Assembly (NCBI RefSeq): GCF_032854445.1 | Contig: NC_088307.1 | Span: 2,544,001-2,604,000 of the forward strand | DNA length: 60,000 nt | Direction: 5' to 3' | DNA from: Liolophura sinensis | Taxonomy: Eukaryota > Mollusca > Polyplacophora > Chitonida > Chitonidae | In this document: positions 35,992 through 48,466 of the stretch, piece after piece | How positions within the stretch are numbered: position 1 is the first letter of the stretch | Layout of the letters: each line of letters starts with the position of its first letter | Program-made: the position numbers and the translations under genes | The notes under the pieces: model-generated | What the model saw: the letters and a program-made list of their open reading frames with translations, nothing else | Told to the model about the DNA's origin: nothing | Database searches by the model: none

Positions 35992-37020
35992 TTAGTACTT
36001 GGTGCGCCCACCCCTCGCATTGTACAATGCGCGCACACGTCTTGGCATACTGGCAACTAAGGAAGTCAAAGTTTCTTCCGGTATATCTCTCCAGCAAGTG
36101 AGCACAGCACGAGTTAGTTCAGCCACGTTCGTTGGGGTTTCATCCAGGTTATTCAACCCACGGGAAACTTCCGCCCACAAGTTCTCAATTGGGTTCATAT
36201 CCGGTGAAATGGCTGGCCACTGCATGTGCTCAACACCCTCCTGTTCCAGAAAATTCCGTATCAGTTCGGTCCGGTGCGGCGTGGCGTTGTCGTCCTGATA
36301 CACAAAGTTTGCCCTGAATTGTTGCCGAGCAAATGGGAGCATTATCGTTTCCAGAATCCGTTGATATTGGTGCTGGTTCATGTGTCCATCCAAGACGTGC
36401 AGGTCGCATTTACCAGTGCTATGAAAAGCACCCCAGACGGTGACCCCACCGCCCCCGCCTTGGACTCTGGGCATGATGCAATCTTCGTTCAGAGCCTCGT
36501 GAGCCTGACGACGCACCATCACACAGCCATCTTCCCGGTTGACGACAAAACGAGACTCATCACTGAATATCACGTGTCGCCAGTGTCCCACCTGCCAGTT
36601 CAGGTGTTCCCGCGCCCAGGATAAGCGTGCCTGGCGGTGTCGACGCTGTAGCAAAGGCTTCCTCTTAGGCCTCCTTACCAAATACCCAGCAGTCAACAGT
36701 CTGGATCGCACTAAGCGGCTTGACACAGAGGTATTGGTAAATCTCATCCAGTCAGCGCGTATCTGGTTGGAACTCTTCGTACGGCCACTGGGGCAAAGTC
36801 TCACCAGATACCGGTCCTCTCTCTCGGTGGTCTTTCGTGGCCGACCAGACCTCGGTCTAGGCGTCGGCACACCCGTCTGTCCGTGTCCCTTAATGATTTT
36901 GGAAATGGCTCCCTGAGTGACACCAAGAGCTGCTGCAATGTCCTTCTGTTTTGCTCCAGCCAGGCTCATACCAACGATACCGTTGCAGACTGCAGCACTC
37001 AGTTGACGTCTCATGATCAC
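35992..37020 (-). CDS. Tc1-like DD34E transposase, 342 aa, apparently intact
   Basis: The protein cuts and pastes the element by binding its inverted ends. Residues about 5-50 form an HTH (SAAVCNGIVGMSLAG, then DIAAALGVTQGAISKII), the paired-like DNA-binding start of the family. GRPR at 59-62 is the AT-hook-like linker. A second HTH covers about 80-125. The catalytic triad is D154 (FSDESRF), D244 (YQDDNATPH) and E279 (NPIENLW), with 34 residues between D244 and E279. A Gly-rich run (188-192) precedes VWGAF, as usual in Tc1 proteins. Length of about 340 aa is standard. There are no stops or frameshifts. Its GC content is clearly higher than the flanks. I see nothing that would prevent activity, but expression is not shown. 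Confidence 0.97.
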   Translation of the reverse strand: MIMRRQLSAAVCNGIVGMSLAGAKQKDIAAALGVTQGAISKIIKGHGQTGVPTPRPRSGRPRKTTEREDRYLVRLCPSGRTKSSNQIRADWMRFTNTSVSSRLVRSRLLTAGYLVRRPKRKPLLQRRHRQARLSWAREHLNWQVGHWRHVIFSDESRFVVNREDGCVMVRRQAHEALNEDCIMPRVQGGGGGVTVWGAFHSTGKCDLHVLDGHMNQHQYQRILETIMLPFARQQFRANFVYQDDNATPHRTELIRNFLEQEGVEHMQWPAISPDMNPIENLWAEVSRGLNNLDETPTNVAELTRAVLTCWRDIPEETLTSLVASMPRRVRALYNARGGRTKY

Positions 37021-37308
37021 AGCAGTATTGTTGGAAACACTCTAGAGCACTGGCATGCCTTAACCGAGCTTTTATAAGAGTTACAAGGTTAAATTATAAT
37101 CATGTCTGCGTACATGACTTTTTCACTGAGAAATGGATGGTCATGCTTTGTCCCAACTGTAATTTTGCTCAGGTGACACAAGCACTAATGGTGTGTATGA
37201 GCTGAAAGGGGACATAATCCACTACATTTTCCACCCAAACAAGAATGTGTGCATTCAATGTAAGGCGCACAAAAGTATGTTTCTGGTAAATGCTATCATC
37301 AGTGAAAA

Positions 37309-37336
37309 CAATATTCCAAACTTTTTTCCAGGTCTG
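37309..37336 (-). repeat. right terminal inverted repeat of the Tc1-like element
   Basis: Ends CTTTTTTCCAGGTCTG, followed directly by the second TA copy (37337-37338) and TTATCAACC, the continuation of the host unit. Confidence 0.96.
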
Positions 37337-40300
37337 TATTATCAACCACTTCACTGTAGCCGGCATACCCTGGCACATGGCAGACCATTCAACAAGACAT
37401 CTGAATGAAGAAATCAATAAACACAAGGCATACTATCACTGTTTACTGTCGATAAGGTTTTGTAGGTTAAAAACCCCTACTGAGCACAGCCAGTCATGAA
37501 CGTCATCCAAAGCAATATCACCCTTGGAATTATTAATTTTACCTTGTGTCCATAACATCTGGTGTGCACTTGAGGAGCTTTGCTGCGAAGTGGTTGATGA
37601 CCAAATGTAAAGACTTTAAGTGTGAAGTTTGGTGTCCTGTTCACAACATGGCCGCATCCTTCTCAAGACAGTCACTCTTAATAATGCTCAAGAGATTCTC
37701 TGTACTGCTCTCATCTGAAACACAAACATTTGTAAACCAGTCAGTTCAAATTACTTATATTTTGCAGAATAATACGTCATACATGTATAGAGGGACATTA
37801 CTTTCACTAAAGTCTAAAAGCTTCAATTTAAAATGTGATAGATGAGAAGGTATATTTAATGGTTCCCTAACTTAAAATAGGTACCCTAATGCTAAATTAC
37901 AGAAATACACTGTGTTGATATATAATTCTTGGGTCATAAGAGAAAAACTCTAGCAAAGAGAAGAACTGTAGGCTGTCCCTACTAACAGGTAAATAATTTT
38001 ACTCTTGTTTTACTTAATCTGAAAATCTGATAGTGCAAAATAAAACACTGAGGTACACCTACTTGGAACCATCCACCTATTTTTTCTCTTTTCCACACAG
38101 ACGTTTGTGGGCACATTTTGGGAGGGTCTGGTCATCATGACGACCAATGTCTTGAACATGATTATCAATAGAATTCCACTTGGAAACTGTCATCTCTGAA
38201 CTGCTGTCACTGGTTGAACTGGCACACCAATACAGATGGTTTACAGTGGACTTTTTCCAAAGGTTCACTTTTGTCATACCCTTCTTCTTCCCAAGCTTGT
38301 CAATGTTCTTACCCAGTCCTGAAAATGACCACAACACACTGATTCATAAAATACGGCAATACACTGGGACATGCATTATGTCTCCAAGAAATGAATGACT
38401 GATAAATGCTCAAAACAAGGTTGCTTCATGCAAAATGACAGGTTGCTACTGAATAAGCTTGTTGTTTTTACTGCAGAATTAGTAGGGTAACAATAAAGTG
38501 TTACAATTACATGTACATACAATTAAAATAGCCATGGATCAATGAGTACCAAGTACAGTGTGCATAAATTATACTACAGGCACTGTAGATTTAAGAGCTG
38601 GTTGATGTGCCTCAATTGATTTACTCTTTATTTTTCCCCGACAGATTACTAAAACGTCATGTCAGTTTTTTTTAAGTATTACTTTAATCTGTAGTCATGC
38701 TATCACCAGTATATACATTGAGCACCATTCCAAAAATGACCCCAGGGACAGATTACAGTGGACGAAAAATTAAATTTCAACCCCTGATGTATTGTGTGAT
38801 GGGATTAGTGTTCAATAACAGTACAACATTTTACAGCAAAACAAAAGCATCAATATACCTTTGGCAACATGCCAAACATCCAAGGTGTGTATACTTGAAG
38901 GATGTTCCAGGCGAAGATATTTTCAAATCAAGGTGTGTCAATCTGTAACAATCTCATCCACAGTGAGCTTCTCTTTCTTTAGGTTATCTAAAGCCTGGAT
39001 TAGCCCCTCATTCTCCACTGCCTTACTGTTGGCAACTTTTGTGACCTAATAATAATGAAACATTTATACTTATGTATTTACCACAAGTCAGCAGAATTAG
39101 TTACATTTATATGTCAAAATTCATCAGTCTCTAAAGGAGATCCATGAATGTCAAAAACCAATATCCCCAGAACATGGAGCGAACAACTTCAACCTCTTGA
39201 AAATTTCACAAAAAGGGCTGCACCATAACCACTGAGACCTCACGATTAAAAAGTACACACCTCTTAATTTACACAGAGTGTAATTTTAACTGTTCGATAC
39301 TACGCCAGTAACAAAGCTGGACAAAGAACAGACGGACAATAAGAAGAGGCATAACTGTGCAAATTGTAACCATGAATGATTTAGCATAATTTTATGTCTG
39401 ATCACATTTTAGTTTATTACAATTAATTATTGTAATTTTATTGCAAAAAAATGATCTTACTGTCACTGTTTCAATGTTGATGACTTTATTGATCTTTGTT
39501 TCTAGAATGCTGTAAGTGCCATACTTTGCACTATGTAAGCCAGTCTGACACCTTTTGAGTTCTGTCAGCAATGCTCCTCTCTCTTCTGACCACATGTTGC
39601 TGACAGCTTTCTTCAAGAACGACTTTGGTGATTGAGGAAAGTCTGGTACGAATAAGAAGTGATTCCGGCAGAGGAGAATACATGAAGTGTTTCTGAGACA
39701 TTTGCACCACAGAACAGCATAGGTGAGGAAAGTAAGATATTTCCTGCAGGATAATTTCCAACCAATGGCTGACTGTCCCAGTCTCAGGTAAAACTGCAGC
39801 TGGTGCATACCTGCCCCACACTGACCATCGTGCCTGTTGTCTTAAATGTCACCACACATTCACTACAACACTGCAAACAATGCTGAAACAGGCTTCTGAG
39901 ACATGACTGAAAAACAATAAAACATTTCTCCATAGTTTGATTTCCCCTGAACCTAGTAATAATGAATATAACATATGAAATATGGTAATAGATAATTAGT
40001 GAAGTATAGTTTTTTTTCATAAGACTCCTACTTCAAGACTTTTGGGAAATCATACTAGAAGTACTGACTGACCCTGTGCATCAATTGGACATCTTCATAG
40101 ATACTTCATGAATTTTGGTATTTTGAACGAACCTAATGATTGGCTCCTCTTCTTGCAAGTCTTCCTCGTTAGGGTGATAAACTGGATCCTCTGTCTCATT
40201 TTGGTTATCTTCTTGCGACTTACCACTATCTCCTCACCACTATCTTCATCAACCTCAGAGAGGAGGCAGAGAGCGGTTGCGTCCAATAGGTTGCACTGTA

Positions 40301-43300
40301 CTGCTGTGCATGCAGTAGCAGGCTGCCTTTTGTATGAAATACCTAAACACCCAAACAGCAAATGGAGTAATATTCATATCTGGACAGGTACATACATTAT
40401 CAATATTCATCTGGCATTACTGTAGCTACCATAATAAAATAACTTGAGGGAAATATTAATGTATCACCCTTAAACTGGAGTGGTTCCCTTATAATGTTCA
40501 TGCCTATATTGGGAGATAACAAAAATCAATCTTAGACAATGATAAACAAGCAATGCAAATAGTAAGTCAGTTGTGACACATATAATTTGAAAACAATCAA
40601 CTTGGGTTCCAATAAAAGAATCACACAGAAAACTGGAGCTTCTTACCTTTGCTTCTTCGCTTTGGGCAAATATTAACTTATGTTGCCCTAGTGCTCTTAC
40701 TGCAGAGTCCAACATCAGTGGTAAAACTGATGTCCTCAATACACGAGTCTGGTGTAATATCCAACTCTGAGGTATCTAGCACTGAGGCCCCTGGGTCTGG
40801 GATATCCGGCTCTGAGATATCTGGAGCAACCTCTGCTGGACAACATTCTCAAGATTCTGCCACTGAGATAATCTGAACAATAGACATTTTTATGTAGGCC
40901 TAAAGCTAACAATATGACATTACACAATTAAAGAATGAAAAGACAGATCTTCAAACCACAGGTTTAGTGTGATGTTGTTTTATGGCTATTAGTAATTCAA
41001 AATAAAATTCAAGAATGTAAATTTTTGACTTTTTGTATGCCACGCAAAGTGTTTCAACCCTTAGGTTTAAATGAAACATAGAAGAGGTTACCCGATTGGA
41101 CAGTAGAGGCTAGCTGACATGAAGAAAGGCACCATCATATCACTTTTATAATAATAAAAATACATAACATTTCCAAAATAAAATTAGTGGGAATAAAGGC
41201 CCTACAAGGAAATGTTATTATGATCTACACCCACATGTGACTATCAGACAAAGCTAGCCATCCGCACACAAATCGGTGTGTTTACGAGTTACAACAACAA
41301 CATGAATATGTATTGAAGATGCAGAGAAAATTAAAGTGCCAACATCACCTCACGGATCAGCGTTTTGTTTGAAAAAAAATTCTTTGTGGTTTAATTTGTA
41401 AACAAACTTAACTTACTCTCATACAATGCCGTTTTCGGATAGGCGCTGGCACATTTGACGAATCCAAACGGGCGTTGCGAGTGAAAGGCGGAATTACTAC
41501 AGTGCCAGCTTAACTGCTCTCAATCCGAGCCGTCCTTCTGTTAATCTAGCATTCGTCGCTTGAGTGAGATGTGGTTCGTTTACTTCTGTCGGCTTGAAAA
41601 ACGGGTACTGCGTCCGATTTAAGTTTAGGTTTCACACCAAGCTTCCGCTCCAGCTGACTGTTGCTGTAAGAGTCTGCTGGGAAATGTTCACAACACAGCA
41701 CGGAGTATGGAGTCGGTCCAAACAAAAACACCCTCGTTTGGGTAGGCCTAACAAAATTTGTCCATTTTCAAGCCACAGACTTGTCTTTTGGCCTCAGGTG
41801 CATGGTGGCCCCACTCTGGTTACTGTTGCTACAGCCTCCTAACAGGCAGCGTTTGGGCATCTGGGATAATTACCGTGTACTATAATGTGACAATGACCGA
41901 CTGTTTTCACGCTACCGCCATTTGTAACTTGCCACTTTCTCGTTCATCGTTCAACTCGTGACGCCACGTGTCAAAGGTCAAATTACCGCTGATTTTATAT
42001 ACGCTTGAGTTTATTTTGTTTATTTAAACCGTTTGGAGCCATTTTTGAATATGCAAAACTCTGGAATATAATTATATGCATTCAAAGAATATCTTCACGC
42101 AGTGTGCCATGGTAATTTTGTAGAACCTTCAACAATTTTTCACGCTAATAGGTGCATGTGTGCATTTATTTATTTCATTGGTGTTTTACGCCGCACTCAA
42201 TGATGTTTCACTTATACATCAACATTACGGTGAGAGAAAATAAGCCGTACATGAAATAGAACTAACTCTTAATTCACTTTACCTAATGTGAACATGTCGT
42301 TTGGTTAAACAGTGCTTAACCTGATGACACATCACTTTCATATGTACACAGCCGACGATTACCGACGTTACTAAGCGTGCAATGGACGCATAACACTCCT
42401 AGAAACAAACGTTACGCGCACACGATCGGAATGATGTAGAGTTTGGCTTTTAAAAGACGTCTATGGAGAGGGTATATGTGTTATAATTTCAAATTTCAAG
42501 TAAACTGGCACGTAAGAGAAACTCCTAGTGGAGGTACTCAAACATACTTCAATTCTGGAGTGGGAATGTGTTTTGTGCCGAGCAATGATACACGACATGA
42601 CGCTTCGTGACTGTGACGTCACAAACACAGCGTCACTACTTGTGCAGTTCATTCAAGGATAAACTGGCGTACTACACACATTGAGGCGAATGATCACATG
42701 CGACAGGCGAGGTGTTTGATCTGGTTTTGTCAACGGTGGGCAGAATGACACTACCTGATGACATATTCACTGAAATCGTTACGACGGCAAAGAGCACGTT
42801 GATGACCAAAAAGGACAACTAACCATGAAATATAACTTTTCAGCAAAATCATGTAAGAGATATGAATTATCTATGTTTGTTGTCCTGTACATGTACTGTG
42901 TATGGAAAGATAAAAATATTGGAAAATATGTTACAGTTTTGTGCCATTGATTATTTTATTTATTTATTGATCTCACCCACATTTTGTTTGTCTATATAGG
43001 TGTGTTTTATCTACATACTTATGCTATTCACTAATGTATTCCTCTGGTACGCTGTAAGACTGGAGTGATAAATAGACATTACCACTCCAGCTATCATTAT
43101 GTAGGCCAAATCAGACTTGTACTATTTATTTATAGCGTTAAAATGATTTTAAACTTTGAAAAACTTGTAATGGAAACCGCTTTAAAAAATCTAGGAACTT
43201 GATCACAAGTTTGGAACGGTGGCACAGGCTAATGTTTTGTGACAGGTAATTATTTGAGCTATTCTAAAATAACAGTAAAAACAGCAACTATTTGTGCTGA

Positions 43301-44341
43301 TGTCTTCGGTAGATAGCCCCTTTAACTGATAATGTATATCACTAATGACGCAAAGGAAAGTTGTTATTTCCTGATAAAAAATTCCATGAGATCAACAAGT
43401 GGCTAATTTTTAGCATTTTCTGTCGTACAGAGGAAATCCATGCAAACCGGTTAGCCATTTCAACGGAAAGTGTTCCTTACGCTTTCCCGTGACAATGGCA
43501 GAGGGGTGAGAATGGGGTGAAGTGCCTAACGAATCCAACGTGAGTTGTTGTATTCTCCTACTGAGCAATTAGCAGTGATGAGTATTATATCACACACGGT
43601 TAGTATGAAACAGTGTGTTTGTCGGATTTTGGTCACACGTCTCTTTCAACAGAATTTTAGTTACTTGACAACAAATTCTAAATATAATTATACCAACCAA
43701 CTTTTCTTTCGCTATCGCCATTCCAAGGAGTTTTACTTATGCCACCTGTTTTAAACTCATTTTGTTTTTTCTTCTGTTACGCCTTCATTAAAACACAGAA
43801 TGTGTTATGTGACAAACAACCCGTTGCCTGAGGAGAAAAACGCTGTAAGGTAGAATTTGCTCCTCGATAATTTGATAATCGAGGATTCCAGAAATGAAGA
43901 ACGCTGTATTTAGCTGCAAGATATTCATAGTAAAATCAATAACGTGTATAATAAACCAAAAGAAATGATCCAGACCATTAAACTCTGAAAATTGCAGCAT
44001 TCTTCAAACAATATACATAGAGTATATCTTTATTTTATAAATTGAATATATGGTAAGAGCGTAACAAGGCAACAACATTGTTTTGTACGCTTGAGTTTTT
44101 GACGCGTATATATGTGGTATCAAAAGACTCATATTTTAGACTTTAAATGGTACAGTAAATATAGCAGCACGTTACTGTTCTTCTCAAAAACGATTTAACT
44201 GGATTTATAAACCTTTGGAAATGTACCATGTGTGAAAACATCGCTTTTACGACCTTGACCTTGGTGACATGACGAGTTGAATGGCCTTTGAAGGCCGTTT
44301 GTCTTGTCATCGAGCAAAGATATGAATCTAGCGACAGGACT

Positions 44342-45926
44342 ATGACACATTTGGTTACTTTGGCGGAAGATGAGGGCATGCATAAGGTCCAACCCTATAG
44401 ATTTGAGCCCTGTTCGTCTGATGATGGGGAAAATAGCAACAGACGGGAGGACTGAGGTCACAAGCAACACAAGTGAAGACGGTGAAAGCGAGCAGTCCTG
44501 TTTGCAGAACACTGAATGGTACGGTGCCATAATATGTTAGCAGAGTATAACTTTTTCGTCCTTTTTTTAAGGACACTAGGAACGTCATCCGTGAAACATC
44601 AACACATATGTGAAAAATTTTCTATTACCAGTTATACTTGTTTGTCAGGGTTAATAACCGAAAACTTATATTGATCAATCGTTTGTCAACAATACTTACA
44701 AACCACAACAATGACGTCCTCTGACTTTTGTCAACTGGATATGCAACTGGGAATACGAAGTCAACAGCTTTTTAACATTACCATCTCACTGCAATTCTCC
44801 AGCAGATTAGAACCAGAACATTATGTTATTTTTACGTGTAATAACGTCAATGCATTGAATTCAAGACATGTTTTCCTAAAATTTCCTAAATTCTTTTGTT
44901 CTTTTAGGCAAAGTTGATAATAGTCCAAAAATACACTTTAAACTCTGTACATTCTTACACTTAAAATTGTACATTCTCATGAGCCCCCCCCCCCCACTGT
45001 TCAATGAACAGTAACTATAAGTTTGTTGACGTCACTGACATGCTTATGCTTGGATGTCAACTCTGCTAATTGTTACAGGAGGATAATTAAAAATGATCTA
45101 TGTCTACAGTTCTGTGTGATGTTGTGAAGGTAAAGATTCGGAAACTGTGGGCTATGTTTTGACAGGTGTAAATGTGGAAATTGCATCATCATGCCATCTG
45201 CCAGCAGAATGTGTTTGCTGCCATGAAATAACTGTGATCTACGCCAGGTGTGAGGAGATGGATGTTCGAGTCCCGTTCATCACAGGCCATAGAGGATTTG
45301 AACGGTGTGTCTCAACCCCAGTGTGTTTAACGTGGTATATTACCAGTACATGCAACAGTGCAAGATGGGCGACAACAATAAAACAGTAGATCAGTGAGTA
45401 TCAATGTATAATATATATGTATGTGTGCATGTACCCTTAGGTTTTACGTCATACTTCACAATTTTTCAGTCATATGACAATGAGGAGTCCTTACTATACT
45501 CTGCTTCCTTGTGGGAGAGCAAGTCTGGTGCCGCTAAAGTGTTGCCACCACTGAAACATCATGTCAAAGACATCAGACATTACTAGCTAGGTGACATAAT
45601 AGCCAGATAGTAATTAATTTTCTACATGGCATTCAATTGTAGACAAGTTTTGGAACTTATTTGTCTAAAGTGGTCTTGAGACAATAATCTAAGAGTTAAA
45701 TAATGGGAGGTTTTTATGTGCATTGGGTATTAACTTGCACCATTTGAACTTAATCTTTTCAGCAAAACGTCGACATGTTGCTTATTGTCAGTTTGTGCAG
45801 TTCTGTTGGCACTTGCTTGGCAAAAGCATAAGACTAATAATACCTTCATGTGCAGTCGCTGCCATACCTGCCCGATTCTCTTCATCATCCGGAGACTATA
45901 CTGGTTTCATGATGTATTACGAATGA
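44342..45926 (+). pseudogene. P2X7-ballast (P2RX7_C) domain gene, copy 3 (three exons, disabled)
   Basis: Exons: a about 44342-44518, b 45166-45393, c 45773-45926. The upstream ATGGC start used in copies 1 and 2 is mutated (TCATCGAGC). Exon a has VQPYRFEPCSSDDGENS and then runs into TGA through a one-base slip relative to copy 2. Exon b keeps AAA in C-K-C-G-N-C but gains one C in CCATCTGCC and loses one base in GAACGGTG, leaving VCLNP out of frame. Exon c is the only one in the ancestral frame: KRRHVAYCQFVQFCWHLLG, then IIPSCAVAAI and SSGDYTGF, matching the end of the ballast domain. A candidate poly(A) signal is at 46595-46600. Confidence 0.85.
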
Positions 45927-46377
45927 TCTTGTCAATGACCACAACGCTCTCATCCCAGTACCCAGCTCACCAGAAACAGGGGTGAAATGTGTGATTTGTC
46001 TGAACCAACCCGCCAACGGCTGTGCGTCACCCTGCCATCATCTGCATCATTCACCCCACTATGGCCAGTTGCCCGATGTGCCTAACTCCCATACGACGAC
46101 TGCTTGTGATCTACTCTTTACAGCATCAGCTGGTATCCCAACGGCCCTTTTCAGGGCCAACCCAAATCTCCGAATAGTCTACTTTCAATCTGAGCATATG
46201 TTTATTTTCTATGCCGTGGTTACTTTATAATATTCATGTAGATCTATGTACATCTCAGTGTATACGTCTTTGTCTATGTGTGTGTGTATGTGTGCAGTAG
46301 ACGACCAGCTTCTGACTGCCACCACACGTGAGGTCATACCCTGTAGACTGTGCCACACCCTGCCCATTCGCCTGTTT

Positions 46378-46400
46378 CCCCCCCCCCCCCCCCCCCCCCC
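46378..46400 (+). repeat. C23 tract, longest of the unit C-tracts
   Basis: Twenty-three uninterrupted C residues followed by GGTCACG. The matching G15 run on the same strand at 47084-47098 lies about 0.7 kb downstream. Confidence 0.95.
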
Positions 46401-47334
46401 GGTCACGTTGTATCTCCACCCCTCCGGGATGTCCATCTCTACTACATACAAAGAACACCTTATTTACCGGTATCATGTGGTGGGATCCAGCTGCTCCCCA
46501 TTCCCATAAAAATAACACACAATACCACTTCTCAATAACAAGGTGTACACAAATGTTTCCTGGCATTCTCTAGTCAGGTTAATCATAATGGGGTAATAAA
46601 CCGGATATTACATTGAAGAAAACCACTGATCTTTGCCTTTGAAACGTCCCCACGCCAAGAGCAGATTTCCACCACGACCAAAGAGCCTGCCATATTGGTG
46701 AAAGCTCGGGTGTGGTACAGTAGGCATCAGCCCACCTTATTAATCAAATTTGTACACGAATTACTCGAATACAGCCTAAAAGCAATCTAGTACAGATCTC
46801 CCACAATAAGTCCGTATTGGCCAAGTCATATTGTATTGGTTGTAAATGTTCGTTCTATGTTTAACACATACGGAGTATGACAAGTGTCGTATGGTATGCT
46901 ACTACATCGCGCACTACAGTTTGATGTCTCAATGCTAAACAGAGTAGCGACATCACAAAACTATCATCTATGAACTAAATAAACAGTGATGATGCCAGAT
47001 CAACACAACAGGCCGTTTTCAAATATGATGAGATTTTTATTTGTCACATTTATAACATACGTAAAAATAATATGAATCCTGCTGGGGGGGGGGGGGGGTG
47101 TTCTGACAGTCGACCTTTGACTTTGGATCAATACCCTCAGGCCAACAAAGAGACAGTATCACAAATATGATCAATACAAATCACATATTATCAACCACTT
47201 CACTGTAGCCGCATACCCTGGTACATGGCAGACCATTCAACAAGACATCTGAATTGTGAGTATTTAGAAAAGTGTTCATAAGTTAGGACCTCCTACTGGA
47301 AAAAAGCAAATTTGTCACCCAGGCAAGTATTTTA

Positions 47335-47462
47335 GCTGCTGCGGATGGTCGTGGGGTTTCCCCCGGGCTCTGCCCCGTTTCCTCCCACCATAATGCTAGC
47401 CGCCATCGTATAAGTGAAATATCCTTGACTGCGGTGTAAAACACCAATCAAATAAATATATA
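47335..47462 (+). mobile_element. SINE S2 body fragment, plus strand
   Basis: CTGCGGATGGTCGTGGGGTTT, CCCGGGCTCTGCCCCGTTTCC, CATAATGCTAGCCGCCATCG, AAATATCCTTGAC and AAATAAATATATAAATAA follow the S2 body and tail. The tRNA head is missing, as in 5'-truncated copies. Confidence 0.9.
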
Positions 47463-48202
47463 AATAAGCATTTTAGTATGCATCTTTACCTCTGAGGTGT
47501 AATACAAAATGTCTGATCATTTTGGGCTTGTCTCGGTCTGTGGCCAGCTGGGAAAACAACATCTATGAACTTCTGGGACATACTCTAAAACCAAAAGGAA
47601 ACATATCAAGGCCATAAGTGGTCAGTATGGAATGATCCTCTGTGTTGTTTCAGCCAAACTGAAATATTATCAACCGGATAATTTTATTGGTCTTAATCTT
47701 TTACATCTATCAACCATAACATAAAAGAGATAAAAATAAAAAAGAGAAAAAGAAAAGTTTCCTTAAATGCTTAATTCCACGACTACTGAATTAATCTTGT
47801 AACACAACTACACATACAATTTGGTTCAGTTGAACAGCTCTTCTCGTAACAAAGAAACTTGACTCTTGTTTTGTGAGATGTAACCACACTTTGCTGCTGT
47901 GAACCCATCATACATTATTATAGTTTCTACCGTATCTAAACACTGCATTTAAACAGTTAACATACAGTGTGTAACTGGTTCAAGGACTTTTTTCACACTG
48001 TGCCCCCCACGTTTGTACTTCGGATATGACAACTTGTATTGCAGCTTCCCTTCTCTTGTCTTCGCCTGCTTCCTATCGGAATTTTCATTGAAGTGCAGTG
48101 CTGCAAGACATAAAAATACATTTTACAGTCATAGTGTTACATACTAGACTCGTGGCCAAATATCTAAATAAATCTCATGATTCTTACGTAAACTTCCACT
48201 AT

Positions 48203-48466
48203 TTTTTTTTTTTTTTTTTTTTTTTGATTGGTGTTTTACGCCGTACTCAAGAATATTTCACTTATACGACGGCGGCCAGCATTATGGTGGGTGGAAACCG
48301 GGCAGAGCCCGGGGGAAACCCACGACCATCCGCAGGTTGCTGGCAGACCTTCTCACATACGGCCGCCAGCATGAGCTGGACTTGAACTCACAGCGACCGC
48401 ATTGGTGAGAGACTCCTGGGTCATTACGCTGCGCTAGCGCTTTACCGACTGAGCCACGGAGGCCCC
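48203..48466 (-). mobile_element. complete S2 SINE with poly(A) tail and 12-bp target duplication
   Basis: Read on the minus strand it starts GGGGCCTCCGTGGCTCAGTC (tRNA-like head with A box GTGGCTCAGTCGGT), has the B-box-like GAGTTCAAGTCC, the CTCATGCTGG and GGATGGTCGTGGG body, and ends in a run of about 20 A. Perfect 12-bp direct repeats AACTTCCACTAT flank it at 48191-48202 and 48467-48478. This defines the family ends and shows recent insertion into unit alpha3. Confidence 0.96.

Larger units (their letters stand above)
35662..37336 (-). mobile_element. complete Tc1-like (Tc1/mariner superfamily) DNA transposon, 1,675 bp
   Basis: The ends are inverted repeats of 28 bp with one mismatch at position 4 (CAGTCCTGG at 35662, CAGACCTGG on the other strand from 37336). 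TA dinucleotides flank both ends (35660-35661 and 37337-37338). Units alpha1 (about 18565) and beta4 (about 58138) read CACATATTATCAA at the same place, which is the empty site with a single TA. Insertion is therefore precise and later than the split of beta2 from beta4. It encodes one uninterrupted transposase on the minus strand. It lies in the 3' region of THAP copy 2. Confidence 0.98.
35505..41860 (-). pseudogene. THAP-headed DDE transposase-like gene, copy 2 (long form, interrupted by Tc1-like element)
   Basis: Exons: E1 41417-41860, E2 40647-40872, E3 40133-40342, E4 39461-39952, E5 38859-39045, E6 38059-38318, E7 37543-37714; AATAAA (minus) at 35505-35510, now separated from E7 by the transposon. 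E5 is the long form: after the TD-H block it adds SSIHTLDVWHVAKG, whose D-x2-H motif is missing from copies 1 and 3. Its phase-1 end joins E6 (GA CTG GGT) as AKG-LGKNIDKLGKKKG. Defects: TGA at the Arg before KW in THAP, TGA in E2, E4, twice in E5 and in E7, a frame slip in E4, and the E7 catalytic Glu changed to Lys (HLKSLHLVINHF). E4 shows HSAKYGTYSILETKINKV intact. Confidence 0.85.
30296..42157 (+). repeat. unit beta2: full tandem unit carrying a Tc1-like insertion
   Basis: All blocks are present: S2-derived start, hairpin (30508-30526), TGACGTCA (30786-30793), P2RX7_C copy 2, C16 tract (34846), spacer, Tc1-like element (35662-37336) and THAP copy 2. Without the transposon the unit is about 10.2 kb. 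Beta markers shared with 52781-60000 include the deletion at about 31307, ATCTACAAATGAATTTTTGA near 32530, and the CATGTAACATGTACCC segment before the G-rich run. Confidence 0.92.

Noticed and set aside
36226-36916. Plus-strand open frames of 125-132 codons across the transposon
   Set aside because: They lie antisense to the intact DD34E transposase and have no recognisable domain; they are shadows of its coding strand.
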